A DNA stretch of 64,000 bases from Struthio camelus (Eukaryota > Chordata > Aves > Struthioniformes > Struthionidae): assembly GCF_040807025.1 (NCBI RefSeq), contig NC_090943.1, positions 126,975,400-127,039,399 on the forward strand, in the 5' to 3' direction. This document shows, piece after piece, positions 37,568-50,000 of this stretch (the stretch's first letter is position 1; every line of letters begins with the position of its first letter). The position numbers and the translations under genes were made by a program. Below the pieces are notes generated by a model. It did not search any database, was not told where the DNA came from, and saw only the letters and a list, made by a program, of their open reading frames with translations.

Positions 37568-38570
37568 ATCCTGCTTTTTTCTTTCAAAGTGGCATTACTT
37601 GGTATCTTTGCATTTTATATGCATTCTTTGAGTAACTCTGTTCGCTTACATAAACACTTTATGCCAGAATTCTGATGGAAAGCTACTGTACCTTGTTCCT
37701 GGAGGTAGAATAAATACAAACGGCTAAAAGAAGCTGCTGAAGTCCAAGAAGTGGAAATAAAGACCACTGTTTGAAGGAAAGAACTATATAGAAGGCTGTG
37801 TTCCACTTCATGCTCTGGAAACTATTTTGAATTTTCTTATCTTTTGAGTAACTTTATAGTACATTAATATGAAAGCATACTTAGGTGTCTACCGCAATTA
37901 AAAAAAATATCTTAGAAACTGCAGACCAGGAAAACAGTATGAAAAAGTAGCTAGTTTCTTTATACCTATGTAGAACATTTCAAGGACCAAAATGAACAAT
38001 TTACGAAATAAGCAGCAGCTCTTGAGCCTGTTCTGCTGATGCAATAATGTTTTAAGCACAGGTGAGGTTTCATTTAATGGGTTTGCAAACTGATTTGGGT
38101 TTGGAAAAATAGGGAAAAGGTTAACTTTTAAAAAAACTTAGGAAGGAATACTGGCTTTTGAGAGATGTAGCACACTTACTCACTGAAGTAGAGGCAAGAC
38201 GGTGAGGCCTATAGAAGGAGGGAAAGAGGATGCCTGAACGTAAGTTTGTTCAGCTGACTGGAAACAGCACCAGCTTTGTGCCTTTCGGTATCCTCTAGTT
38301 AGCTGAAGGAGTAGCTAGAATTGCTTACCTTCAGATTGTGGTTTCTTGTACACAATTATTTTATACAACGTGTTTAATATGTTAGACAAACATGACTTAA
38401 AATTTGTGAATATTTTCAGAGAATAATATATTGGCATTTAACTAATAAAATGTTCATATTTAATTTTGGATAAATAGAGGTATTTTTATAATTGTTTATA
38501 ACTCTTTTGCAGTTTCTTACTTTGATATAACTCCTTTGGTAATAAAATATTTGTCTTCCTATGGAATTTG
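37568..38570 (+). terminator. IL7: Likely IL7 3' UTR with candidate poly(A) signals
   Basis: AATAAA occurs at 37709, 37756, 38444 and 38541. The last is followed by TTTGTCTTCC and a GT-rich stretch, the best-looking cleavage context. Scattered ATTTA pentamers near 38,070 and 38,435-38,465 could be weak AU-rich instability elements. Which signal is used cannot be decided from sequence. Confidence 0.45.
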
Positions 38571-41500
38571 ACTGTTGTATTTTTAGGCATCATTACTCCC
38601 TTTTCAGCTTTTTGCACAGCTCATTATTAAAAGCAGAGCTGGTAATATAGCCTCCAGCTGCTTGGCACTTCCAATTATAAAAGATCCATTTCATGATTGC
38701 TTTCAACTTGGACAAACAATTTAGGCTGACGTTTCCATATCAGGTGTCTTCTTTGGGCTAAATGTTTTTTGGAAATCTTCAACTAAGGCAGCTGTTGTTT
38801 CATGGTTCAGAGTTAGGGAAACGTACTGTTTTATCTGTGCTAAAAGAAATTTTCTGTGAAACTGCTGTCAGAAAATGTTGATATTCAGAATAAAAACCTG
38901 ATAGTAATGATGGGATGTGCTTCAACGAACTGCATGGATCTCCTCTGACTGGAATAACATCTGCTATACTAAATCCATTTAACCCAGTGTGCCCTCCTGC
39001 TGATGCTGAGGAAGAAGGTCAAAAGGAAGACAAACACACTGTGATGCTTTCCTGGAATACCCTCCCCCTCACCATCTATTTATGGTGAGAAGACCTCTTG
39101 GGCTAGGAGTAGCGTATTTGTAAAACTGATTGAGACCGTCACATTTTCTCTTTATCTCCTGATATAAGAGGTCATTCCAACTTTAACTCTAAACAGTGAC
39201 AAAGGGAGGACGGGAAGGAAAAGGAAACAGATTTCCCCATATCATACTGCAGCTAAGAGACTGTAATCACTATTGTACTGGCTTCTCTAGAAATTAGTTC
39301 TACTGAAAGAAGTCTCACATTTCTGCAGACTAAATTTGTCTCTGACACTGAAGAACAGCTGCTATATTTTTGGAAATTCAGGAACACTTGAAAGGCAAGA
39401 TCTATTCCTAAGGACCACTATTACTCAGCAAGGAAAGATCAGCAGGGTTTGACAGAAAAACACCAAGGTGCAATATTAACTACTACAAACGTGAAATCAC
39501 AAAGTTAAGTCAATTGAGATGGCTTACGCAGCAGCTCACAACTCAAATCAGGCAGTTTCTGGCCTATCCTGGGAAAAAAACAAGCTTATATCCAGAGCTG
39601 AAATTTAATTTGAGAGATTATTAAATTGTGTGTTTTCTTATCACTTCTCATAACATATATCCTGCCTGCCTGATTCTTACTGCCAAGATTCCTGAGTAGC
39701 TAATCAGGTGCAAAGGCTAACTGCTAAACACAATGACTTGTGCTCTTCCATTTTTTCCCTTCCATTTGAGAACCTTCTACAGCCTTCCTGAAATTACGAA
39801 CATGGAAAAAATAAACTTTGTGGGAAATGGGCTAAGGAATGAGAACCTTGCAGGGTACCTCTCCTACTTCCCTTTCACAAAATCTAGGTTAAGGGGTAAA
39901 AAAAGCAGCATCTCTAGGGTTGAGCACTTTTATTTTTTCATTAGGATAGCACAAAGAAGGAGTATGAGTAGGTTAAAACCAGGGTTTAGAAATGTATGAA
40001 ACTTACAGGAAGGTGGCAAGGGAAGACAAGAAGGGTATTTAATTTAGTAAGAGGAATTTTAGCACTGTTGTTGCAAGGGACAGTGAGAATTAAGCAAGAA
40101 GCGATGATTAACCCCTGCAAGCAAGTTAATGTTGCACTTTGAATAATTTCCAACAGCAAGAGGGAGTTTGGTGTTCTGCTGTTTATAACGAGAAGGAAAT
40201 TTCTGGTGTTTAGGAAGTTAGATCAACGCAGGTCAAGTGGAAGAGAAGGTCCTAGTCTCACTTTATGCCACTAAGCAAGTTTTTTTGCCGCTGCAGTTCT
40301 TTAGATAAAAAGATGCAGAAATAATGTCTCCTAGCTGGTTTTACATTTCTTTCCAGTTCCACATCTTCAGCTTTGTGCGGAGCAAAAGAGATGTTTGCTT
40401 GGAAAGTTGGGCTGCAGCTAGCAAGAAGGTTCATTCAACAGCTACGGGATTGGTTCATGATGAACTTGAATAAAGCGGAAGCCAGCATGGCAATAGTCCA
40501 GCATGGGGGATGTATTTCAGCGGTGACAAGATTTTGCAGCCCCTTTGCAGGCAGATGAATTTCATCCAGAATGAAGGGAAAATGCATATATTCTTTTCTC
40601 TGAAAAGGGTGTGGTGGCGTAAACAAAAGAGCCGTGATGAGGAACTTTCTCCTAAAAAGAGGAAAGAAAAGAGGAACTGATCTCAACTCAGGGGAGAAGG
40701 GGAGGGAAAAGGGGAGGGAGAACAAAAAAAAAAAAGCAACCCAACCCCTTATTACGATTTCTCTCATGTAAGTGAATTTTACAGGAAAAAAGATGTAACT
40801 TCTGCTTTTCTCCTGACACAAACACATTAGTGGTTAATCATTTCACCAACAAAACAGTGCTCTAACCTCATGAAGCAGAACAAATCCAAATCGAGTTCAG
40901 GTTACCTATTCTATCTTAGCAGCCTTATTAAAAAATGATTTAACTGCAGGTATCACAATGATAAGCTTGATATAACCTAAACTCCGCATACAGTCAGGAA
41001 GAAGAATACAGAGGTTAACTTTATATGAGCAGATCATACTAATTTAAAATTTGTTACAGAGCATTTTTCTAAGTGACTGAGAAATCTAATTCTCATTTTC
41101 AAATTTATGAAACAAACAAACAAACAAAAATTATCCTTTGAAAATGTAACTAAACAGTTGTCTCCCAGCCACTAGGGGAAAACACTGGATAGTCCTTGTG
41201 TTAGGTCTGGTTTCCTTCAGATTAAGGACTTCATGTTATTTTTAAGGTTGAATGGTATTACATGTCCCTAGGGTATTTAACTTAAGACAAATTCATGTTT
41301 GGCTACAAAGATGCGTGCACTGCAAAATGCTGTATAGTAATATTCTCTTTATTGTTAATAAGTGGCAAATTAGCATTAGGTAATGATTTACATTTATGAA
41401 TTAAAACACAACTGATACTTTAAAACAAACCTATAAGTATCCAATAAGATGCAAGCAAACCCAGCCATTCTGCCAAAAAAATACTGGATGGTCACAAACA

Positions 41501-42228
41501 CAAATATTCAGCGGGCTGAAGTGCAAAGCAAACAACAAATAGTGCTGACAGATTTAATCACCTCAAATACATAAATGAACAATTCATATAAAAACATGGA
41601 ACATCAATAAATAAATCATGGTTTTTGCTTATGAAAATGCATACTAAGTATCAAATGGAGGATGAGCAGTGAGAGAGTTGAGCAGTAATTTAAGGAGCAG
41701 TAATAGGAGTTGTGGAATATTTAGCACTTTACAGAATCAAGCCCAAATTCCTCCACACTTTTGCCAGAAATACAAATACAAATATAAAATAACGATAAAC
41801 CAAGCATTTTTTTTAAACTTAATAATGCAGTTGTATCAAACTGAATATTTGTTTTGTAGACTCAAAAATTACTGTCTGCACTGGAGCAAACTGATGTTCA
41901 TTAATTACTTTTATAAAGAAGAAACATTAGTATTTAAATTAAAATCTAAATAGGCTGTTTTCTGGCAACATGAAATGGAGCTAAGTGGAATCCTCCAGAA
42001 AAGCATTATTTTGAAAAAAACATATGTAAAAAGACATTAATAAGAAAGAGTAATCCCTTAAATTTCATGTAATAGAAAGAACTGCTGAGCATAGCTAAGA
42101 AATTTCTACCTAACAATACTTGCAACAACAGATATAGGTGACTTCATACTCACACCTTACTCAGCAGGTTCAAAAAAAACCAAACAAAACTATCACAAAT
42201 TGGAATAAGCTATATTTCTTTAAAGGTA

Positions 42229-42249
42229 AAAAAAAAAAAAAAAAAAAAA
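42229..42249. repeat. Poly(A) tract
   Basis: A run of about 21 A followed by GAAAGAAA. There is no LINE or SINE body I can recognise next to it. Confidence 0.85.
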
Positions 42250-43431
42250 GAAAGAAAACTATTTTAGTTTCAAGATTAAAACAATGTCACCAAATGAAAA
42301 TTCCACCCTCTCACACAACTCACATAATTATTCTAGTTTAGAAAAACTGAAAAGGTTAAATAGTTGCAAAAAGTGCTCTTAAAAACACAATTTTGTCAGC
42401 CAAGTTTTAATAAAACTTTTAACAATTTGTTCTTATCGTATAGATACAGAATCAACGTGACGGATAACTAACACTTCTTGAGAGCTTTATAGTATGTGGA
42501 CAATGCCATTTCATTTTACAGTTAACAGACTAATTACATAGCCTACATCAATGTGTGCTGCTACATGCCTTGCTCATTAGCATTTAAACTACTGCAGTCA
42601 TACCTCCTTCCAGTGATTTGATACACGCGCATCATGAAATAGTTCTCTTCATACATTGCCTTTCAGGCACTTGCTCCTGGTTGCAATGGGGTGAATTAGG
42701 AACAAGTTTCACTCAAGTGACTGCGGACTTCCACGATGTTCAAATACTGGCTCAGGTTTTAAGACACGCTTTGAAGTTGCTACTCTGCTCCTTGATATGT
42801 GCGACTTGTGCAGAAGACCTCATGCAGCTGTTGCCACCGTGCTGCAAGGGCAAGCTCTCTATCGAAGCACCATGGAGAGCTCCCACCACCAGCACATCTC
42901 TTTCATGGGCAAGAGCTCAGCCAGGTTGAGCTTTTCCAATCCACCTGGGGAAGTTTAATGGCTCTCCAAGTCCCTTTAGCAAATTTGAGAAGTTCTTCCT
43001 AGACACTTCCTTGATAGTTACAAGCTGAAACAGTGGTAAAGCACCTCCCCATCCTCACTTTCCTGGTGGTGTGTAAGACTAAGGGTAAAACTACTCTTGC
43101 TGTGTGTTGTAGATACATCAGGTAGTTTCAGAAACTGGAATGAGTATCATGCGTAAGTAGTATTCTGTGCAAGAGAAAAGTCATGTAAAGATTCAGCTTT
43201 ATGCTATGTTGCTCTTAAGATTGAAGCTGGTATATTTCAATATCACATTGCACTTCATCAGTACAGTTCCAGTGCTGCTGCTGCACTTCTCTAGTGCATA
43301 GAGATGCTCCTTATATGCAAGATATTCCCAAGAGCAAACCAGGAACACAAAAACCCTCATGCAGGACCCCAGCAATAGCCTTCTCTTCCTTGTTCTTACA
43401 GGATTCCACCATTGCCCCTCACCCCCTCCTT

Positions 43432-43453
43432 CCCCCCCCCCCCCCCCCCCCCC
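43432..43453. repeat. C22 homopolymer
   Basis: Twenty-two consecutive C after a CT-rich stretch; the complement is G22. It can form a quadruplex or i-motif, and its length is likely uncertain. Confidence 0.9.
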
Positions 43454-43657
43454 GAATGAAAGAGCCATAGCAAGTCCATTAGGAAAATATAATGGCAGAC
43501 AGTAAAAGAAAGTCTGTCATAGGGTCAGACGTTGAAACAGATAACATTTGAATAATCACATCAACAAATTACATTTTAAGTATTTATTGACTATATTAGT
43601 CAGCTGTTTGGGGCTACATAATCCTCCGGCAGCATCTGGTCCTGTCTGTTATTGACT

Positions 43658-43725
43658 CTGTGAAGATAAAACTCCTGGATGAATCCTGGTGCATATGTAC
43701 CATCCAGGGGTTTTTATCTTCACAG
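43658..43725 (+). other. 68-nt hairpin, pre-miRNA-like or MITE-like
   Basis: The arm at 43658-43681 pairs with the arm at 43701-43725. Both begin, in opposite sense, with CTGTGAAGATAAAA and end with CCTGGATG. The only irregularities are a one-base bulge and one position that is a G-U wobble if the plus strand is transcribed, or an A-C mismatch if the minus strand is. The loop is 19 bases. No target-site duplication is obvious at the flanks. No known microRNA comes to mind. The structure is seen; its function is not known. Confidence 0.7.
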
Positions 43726-44145
43726 TTATCAAAATTTGGTTCCTTGGGACATTTTGGAACACTAACATTTTTCAGCACATATATCCAGGTTTTTTCCTCC
43801 CATGAAAACCAAAGCATAAAGGCAGGAGGAAGGGGTAGGACAGGAGGGCATAGATGTACCAAGGTCTTGTTAATAAATTACATTCTGGAATTTTCTGACA
43901 TGTACAATGTAGCTAAAGACTCAAAATTCAGAATCCCTACTCAACCTCCTTACCGACGTATTTTTTCCTTAAATATTAAAACAAGTTTGTTATTCATATG
44001 CAGTTCTGCAAGAGCATTCTGGAAAAAAAAAAAAAACAACCCCCCCTACTGTTTGCTAATAAACATTTCAATGGAAATACAGCAGTACGAGCTGATAACG
44101 TGTATAATACAGTCTATGTCAATAACATGAAGTAGTTTAGAAACC

Positions 44146-44167
44146 TTTTGTCACTTTAGTGACAAAA
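44146..44167. repeat. 22-bp near-perfect palindrome
   Basis: TTTTGTCACT, two central T, then AGTGACAAAA: a 10-bp stem. It may lie in the ZC2HC1A 3' region. Confidence 0.8.
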
Positions 44168-46218
44168 CAGTTGATAAAGTGGAAATATACTATGCCTCTG
44201 ATAGTCTCACTATACAGTAATAAACTGCATTGTCAATTATATTTAATTGTCTGCTTATCTTTATTGTAGATTCAAACACATGCACAATATTAAATATTAC
44301 TCTGTCAGTCATTTTTGTTTCAATAGATGACCTTGTAAAGCTAAATTTAAAAGTTCGAGAAATATTTTTAAAACTCTTCTTTCATTTCAGGTTCATCCAT
44401 TGTTTAATTTTTGCTACAAATCATAGAAGAAAGGTAAACAAAGTAAACCATATGTCACTCAAGTGATTTACTAAATGCTGCCTGGGAAGCATAGAGTCAT
44501 GCAAACAACTCAAAAAGCAGAAGTTCAATCAATTCATGTGTAACAACCATAAAACTAGGAAACCTGTCATCTGCAATTCAAAGGAGAAACTATGAATATT
44601 TTTCCCTTTCTGTATTTCCAACAAATCCATTCACCTCATTCAAAAAAAAAAAAAAAAAACACACACCTTGTAGACCTGGAATATATTTATTTCCTTATTA
44701 AGCTCTCCCTTTGAAGCACACATTCTTTATAAATGGTAAACACTACTTTTCCAGCAGAAACAAGAACTGGAAGGTCATTAGGTCAGATAAAGGAATTGAT
44801 TCCTTGATAGATTCACTAATTGATCAAACCTTTTCTGGACTTGTACCTTTTGTGATGGGCACCCATAACTTCCAATGATTTTCATTCTGCAGACCTCCAT
44901 GACCCAGGTCCAGAGCATATTTTCTAGAGCAGGTTTATCTATGCAAAGGATGCAGAATTTCAATTTTGGAAGTATAGATATGAACATGCCAAAATATGGG
45001 TCCTAGAACCTAAGTTGGCTATGATTTGTCAGGTCTATCTATCATCAAGTTATCCATCTTGCCACACTCAGTAGCCAGTTTATACAATTATGATAAAATA
45101 AGACTACAATGAATGGAAGGACAATTACTTTCCAGAAATAACTTCCAATAAAAAGTGCAAGACAATTCCAAATCATTGAATTAATTCCAAAACATCAATA
45201 GTTTATGGCCTGTAGTGTGACAGCATCAAGTCTGTTGAAACATATTCTCTAAGACTGGCATCTGCTTTGGAGATGCTTTTCTTCAGTCATGCTTTCTGTC
45301 CCATTGCTTGTATTTTCCGAATTTGTGATTATCTACAATCGCATTACTATGATGCAACACTGCAGTACATATTGCAAAAGCTACAAAGTATCAGTTTCAT
45401 AAAAAAATTATATAAATTGATATTAGTGGTGTTTGTGAGCTGAAAGTAACCATTTCTGACAAAAAGTATATTTATTGTGGAAAAGGCACAATTAACTTCT
45501 TTCAGATTATTCTTCCGCACAACTAAGATGGTGTTATTACTTCGAAATAAAAATTCACAAAAAATAAATTACTACCTTCAGATACAAGTTAAGTGATTCA
45601 GTTTATGAATGTTTTATAAATGACATAACATATCAATACAATAACAAGAATTTACAGGCCCTGATCCTTCTTCCCAATGAACTAATGATAGGTTTGTTAC
45701 CGAATTCAAGCGGCTGCTAGTCGGGAGCCCAAGACTATACAGGATTGCAAGAAAACATGTTAGGTATTGACATATAAACCCATGGAGCACAGTGACTCCA
45801 TTATGAACTCATATTATAAGCTGCGCTATTTGCGGAGAAATAAAAAACAGTGACTACTCATATCAAATTCTACTGTACTAATAACATATGTTTTTATGGA
45901 AATCTTTGTACTGGATAAATCAGGAAGGCTGTTTTAAAAACAAGAGTTGAACATTACAGACAGGATAAGTATAGATTTTTTTCTTTCCTTCAGGAAATGA
46001 GGGAAGAGAAAGAGAGCAGGACCTTTAAAACCTTTCAAGATACAAAGCAAGATTCTGGATATACCAATCCAAAGCAGGAGGAGGAAGACAAGTGTTTCTG
46101 AACAAAAGGGGCTTATTAAAATGAGAACGCCATATTTGTCCTTATAAATACATAAAAATATTAACTGGTTCCTATTCAAAAACAGAATGTGGAAAGCTAC
46201 ATTAAAAAAAAATCTCTC

Positions 46219-46224
46219 TTTATT
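46219..46224 (-). terminator. ZC2HC1A: Candidate poly(A) signal for ZC2HC1A
   Basis: AATAAA on the minus strand, about 600 bases after the stop codon. It is one of several candidates, so the real 3' end may be further left. Confidence 0.25.
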
Positions 46225-46827
46225 TGATTCATTAAGAAAACCCAGAGAAAATTTAGAAAGTCCAATTAGGATGCTACTGTTAAAGTAGTTAGATAGATGT
46301 AATCTTTTTGGCACTTTTAATTAGGAATTTATAATGTGTTGCTCGTGTTGTTTTTACTTAGGATTTAGCCACTTATTTCATAAGTTAACATTACATATGA
46401 AGGAAATTCCTCCTCCGGAACACTTCCGATGACCAACTTCTTCATAGCTAGTTTCCTATGGGTGAGACACCACATAGGTGCTATAAATAGTTTTATCTAG
46501 TAGGATTACATAAGAAAAACAATTGAACCATTTCTGCTACCTAAGTTAACTAGTATATTTCTACCTTAATTTAAAATATTTCCAACAGAGATTAAAGAGT
46601 ATTTCCTTGAATGGCACAGTTTTAGGTACCTCTTGTTTTTATATACAGTACATATATTTATATATAAATTACCATGTAACCAGAAGATTGCACTCAGAAA
46701 ATTACAGTATGATGTTTCAATATGTTTGCAGCACAAACTGTAACTGGAAGGAGTGCGCTAGCTTTCCATGCAGCGGTATGTAGTAGACTCTTGGGTTCTC
46801 ACTTTCTTTTTGCTTTTCAGAATGTGT

Positions 46828-47014
46828 TCACATAACCATTCTTCGAATTCCACACTCACAGCAAAACTTTGCCCATTCCACCGGATACCTTGTTCCACAT
46901 TCATGACAGAATTTTGATAAGTGTACAGGTGAATTTCCTTCGCTGCTCTTTGAACTTCCTCCATTGACTGAGGATGGGTAGTCTCCACTATCATACCCAA
47001 TTTTACCATCAGAC
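46828..47014 (-). CDS. ZC2HC1A: ZC2HC1A last coding exon with stop
   Basis: Acceptor TTTTCAG (minus strand) precedes G-TCT-GAT; the exon completes a split codon and encodes 61 residues to TGA at 46830-46828. The end, KFCHECGTRYPVEWAKFCCE followed by CGIRRMVM, is almost the human C-terminus. It carries four metal-ligand cysteines in two CxxC pairs plus an adjacent fifth cysteine. Confidence 0.95.
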
Positions 47015-50000
47015 CTGAAAATCACCAGATAAAGAGTATTAACTGTAACTCAGTTCAGTATAACTTTATGCAAAATTATATTAGTCTTTGCAGTTAATTA
47101 TAATTACTGTTTTCTACAGTTTCATGCTTGTACTTCCTATTTATTTACAGTAGTATACATTCTGACTTCCCTGATTCTCCTACCTATCTCCAGATACGCC
47201 CCTTCCCTGTAAGAAAACAAATAGAACACTAAAATTTCAGGAGCAGGATCAAATATTTGAGGCACTAGTTAGGTTAATTAGAGTTTCAAAACTTACAACT
47301 TAGCTTCTCAGCATAATAAAGCTACTTACACAGCATTTCATTTTTTTTTTCCCTACCCTTTAAAAGGGCAGACATCAGACAATTTTCAGTGCCGAGCATG
47401 CAAATTTTTACTTGACTAGCAATGTTTGCAAAGCCAAAATGCTAGGCCCGTGGGTAACTCCTTTAAGATCCATAACTGCAGAACTATACCTACTCAGCAT
47501 TCTCTCTCATCACTGTCCTAAACAACAAAACAAACCAATATAAACCAATCCCCCTCCAAAAAAATCCCAATCACTTCCTATTTGAAAGACCTATTCATCC
47601 ATTTTTTCCAAGAACTTCTAAGAAACATTTGGCATTTCTAATGCTGTCTGTGCATATTATATCTGGGATGGCTGATGACAGTGATCTTATGTTAGGACAG
47701 TAAACATGCAAAATACATTGAGTATCTTAAATATGCCAAATAATACGAACTGTAAGTTACCCATTAACTGCAGAGAACAATATTTTCCTCCAACTTTTCC
47801 TGTAAGACTACTCTCCTCAAATGAAGCTTTTATTGCTCATAAAAAAAAAAAATTAAAAGTTACCTTGAGTAACTTTCTGAATTACTAGTTTTTCTTTTGT
47901 TTGTTAAAGCACCAGTGCTCATGGCTCTTGCCACACTAGGCGGGGTTGATGTCCGTGTTTTCGTTGTGCCTCTAAAACAGAATAGGTATTTGGTGAATTA
48001 AATATACAGAGAGGAGAATATATACTTACACATTATTTAAAAGAAATGAGTTCCAATAATCTACACATCAATTCACAATACAAACGTTATGCCTTATTTC
48101 CTGTCAATAACAGAGAGAAGAGTTTTGGCATGAACTAATATAATTTGGACTGAATATGAGTACTTAAATCTTACAACGACACAAGCTAAAAGGCTTAGCA
48201 TTTCCCTTCCCGTTCATGCATTTCATTTGTTATCACACCAGGATACAGGTAGACCCCACACTATTGTTCAGTATGTTTGCATGTCTTCCTTCATAGACTA
48301 CAAGTCACTTTATAGCACTGGCAGGGCTTACAGAGTAATAAAAAAAGCAGCTGCCTGCAGACCTCGATAGTGCAAAAATAATTTAGAAAGGATACCACGT
48401 TCACAACATTCTGCGACCACTATGAAGTGAGTCACATGATTTTCTTCTTAGCTACACACTTTATTTAGCATGGATACATCTCAGATGATGCTTGGTAGCC
48501 CCTTTTTCTCCTAAGCATAAATATTAAGGGCCTGCCACAATGTTCTTACAGATGGTTTCAATAGTATAAAGGATTCAACGATCACAGAGTTGTGAAAGCT
48601 ATTCTGTCAAGAATCATGGGCTTTATGAGAAGTTGTATGCAATCCACAGCACATCCTAAACACCCATGAAGTCTCACTGGTTGCTCTGATGAGTACAGAA
48701 ACATCAGAATCCCGTGAAAACCTGAGCCGCACCAGGAAGAGAAGTGGGAAGGGACATCCTTTTATTATCAGCGACCAAAGACAAAGCTTTTCTGCACTGT
48801 GCAAGAGAACTACCATACACCAAGATTTCTTCTTTTGCTAGAATTCAGTGACTTCAGTATCATGTGTGTGACACGTCACTATCTTTTTACTGTTCCCATT
48901 CTTAAACACTAACGTATACACGAAACTTAAGTGTGAGATTGACTCATAGACATAAAAAAAGGTAAATCAATATTCTGTTTAAAAAGTTTTATTCACCAAG
49001 AGCCCAAACAAGAACACAAAAACCTAGATGAACAAACTGCTCTTTTCACAATTACGAACAATGTTGTCTTGGTTTTCAAAACTATGTAAGGAAATGCATT
49101 CAGCTTCAATAACTTCAAATGCAACACTGAAACAGAGGAATAATGTAGTAACTTTTGAGTTTTACACAACCTGTTAAATAAAGCACATCTTTCTCCATTT
49201 TACCAGCAAAGGCTAAAGAGGGCTTTTCTATGCCATCCATTTAGAAACAGTTACTTAAAACACTTCAATGGAAAAGTCATCTAAAGATTAAGCACAAAAC
49301 AGTGCAATCAGGAACCAAATTTAAGATCAGATCAGGTGAAATTACGCACAATTCCAGCACTCAGGCTTAACAGGAATGGCACCTGCCTACAAAAGGTAGA
49401 TTGGATATATCTCCAGGGCTTAAAGGTTCTGGAACATGTGTCAGGACACCAGCTCTCTCCTTCCGTTCTCCTAGAAGAAGTAACTGGACTGCTTCTTGTT
49501 ATGAAAGCTAGAAGAGCGCATAAAGGCTAAGACAACTGTAGATATAGAAACGGTGGTTCTCATGCATCAGACACTGTTGAACAGTGATGCAAACAAGCGT
49601 GCCCTAACTTCTATTTAGACAACTCCAAACAATTTAAACCAAACTGTTCAAGTGCATTAATGAATCACTTTTTTCTGGATTCTCAACTTTAGACTGACTT
49701 GTATCTTCTTTAAATTTCTTAAAGTGAAATCTGTAGAGCACATACACTGAATTAGCAGATTTCGAATGTAATGTTCTGTATCATTTAAAAAAAGTACCAG
49801 ATATTTGAAAAAAATTAACATTAAAAACTGTCCACTATTCTTTTCTGTACTTTGACTGTTTGTGAGATGTGTAATAACATACCCTCATTCCACTGGCTAC
49901 TCTGAAAAGTCACTTGATGCTTTAGCATTAGAGGCATACTAAAGAAATTCCCCCAGCACCCCTGCCTCCCCCCCCCCCAAAAAAAAAAAAAAAAGTGTCT

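Larger units (their letters stand above)
38571..46827. other. Tail-to-tail intergenic space and undetermined 3' UTRs
   Basis: No further coding sequence is recognisable between the IL7 and ZC2HC1A stop codons. The interval contains poly(A) and poly(C) tracts, a slightly GC-richer patch at about 42.6-43.1 kb with no identifiable gene, a 68-base hairpin at 43.66 kb and a 22-base palindrome at 44.15 kb. Minus-strand AATAAA candidates for ZC2HC1A lie at 46219-46224 and 45471-45476, and further copies lie lower. Confidence 0.6.

Noticed and set aside
40373..40827. Overlapping open frames of 61 and 130 codons, one with a hydrophobic stretch
   Set aside because: No family resemblance and no splice context. 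The hydrophobic stretch comes from a purine-rich (AAAGGGGAGGG-like) tract read antisense.
42618..43002. 103-codon plus-strand frame in a GC-richer patch between the genes
   Set aside because: I considered a processed pseudogene or extra exon, but neither strand gives a recognisable protein or a splice-phase partner.
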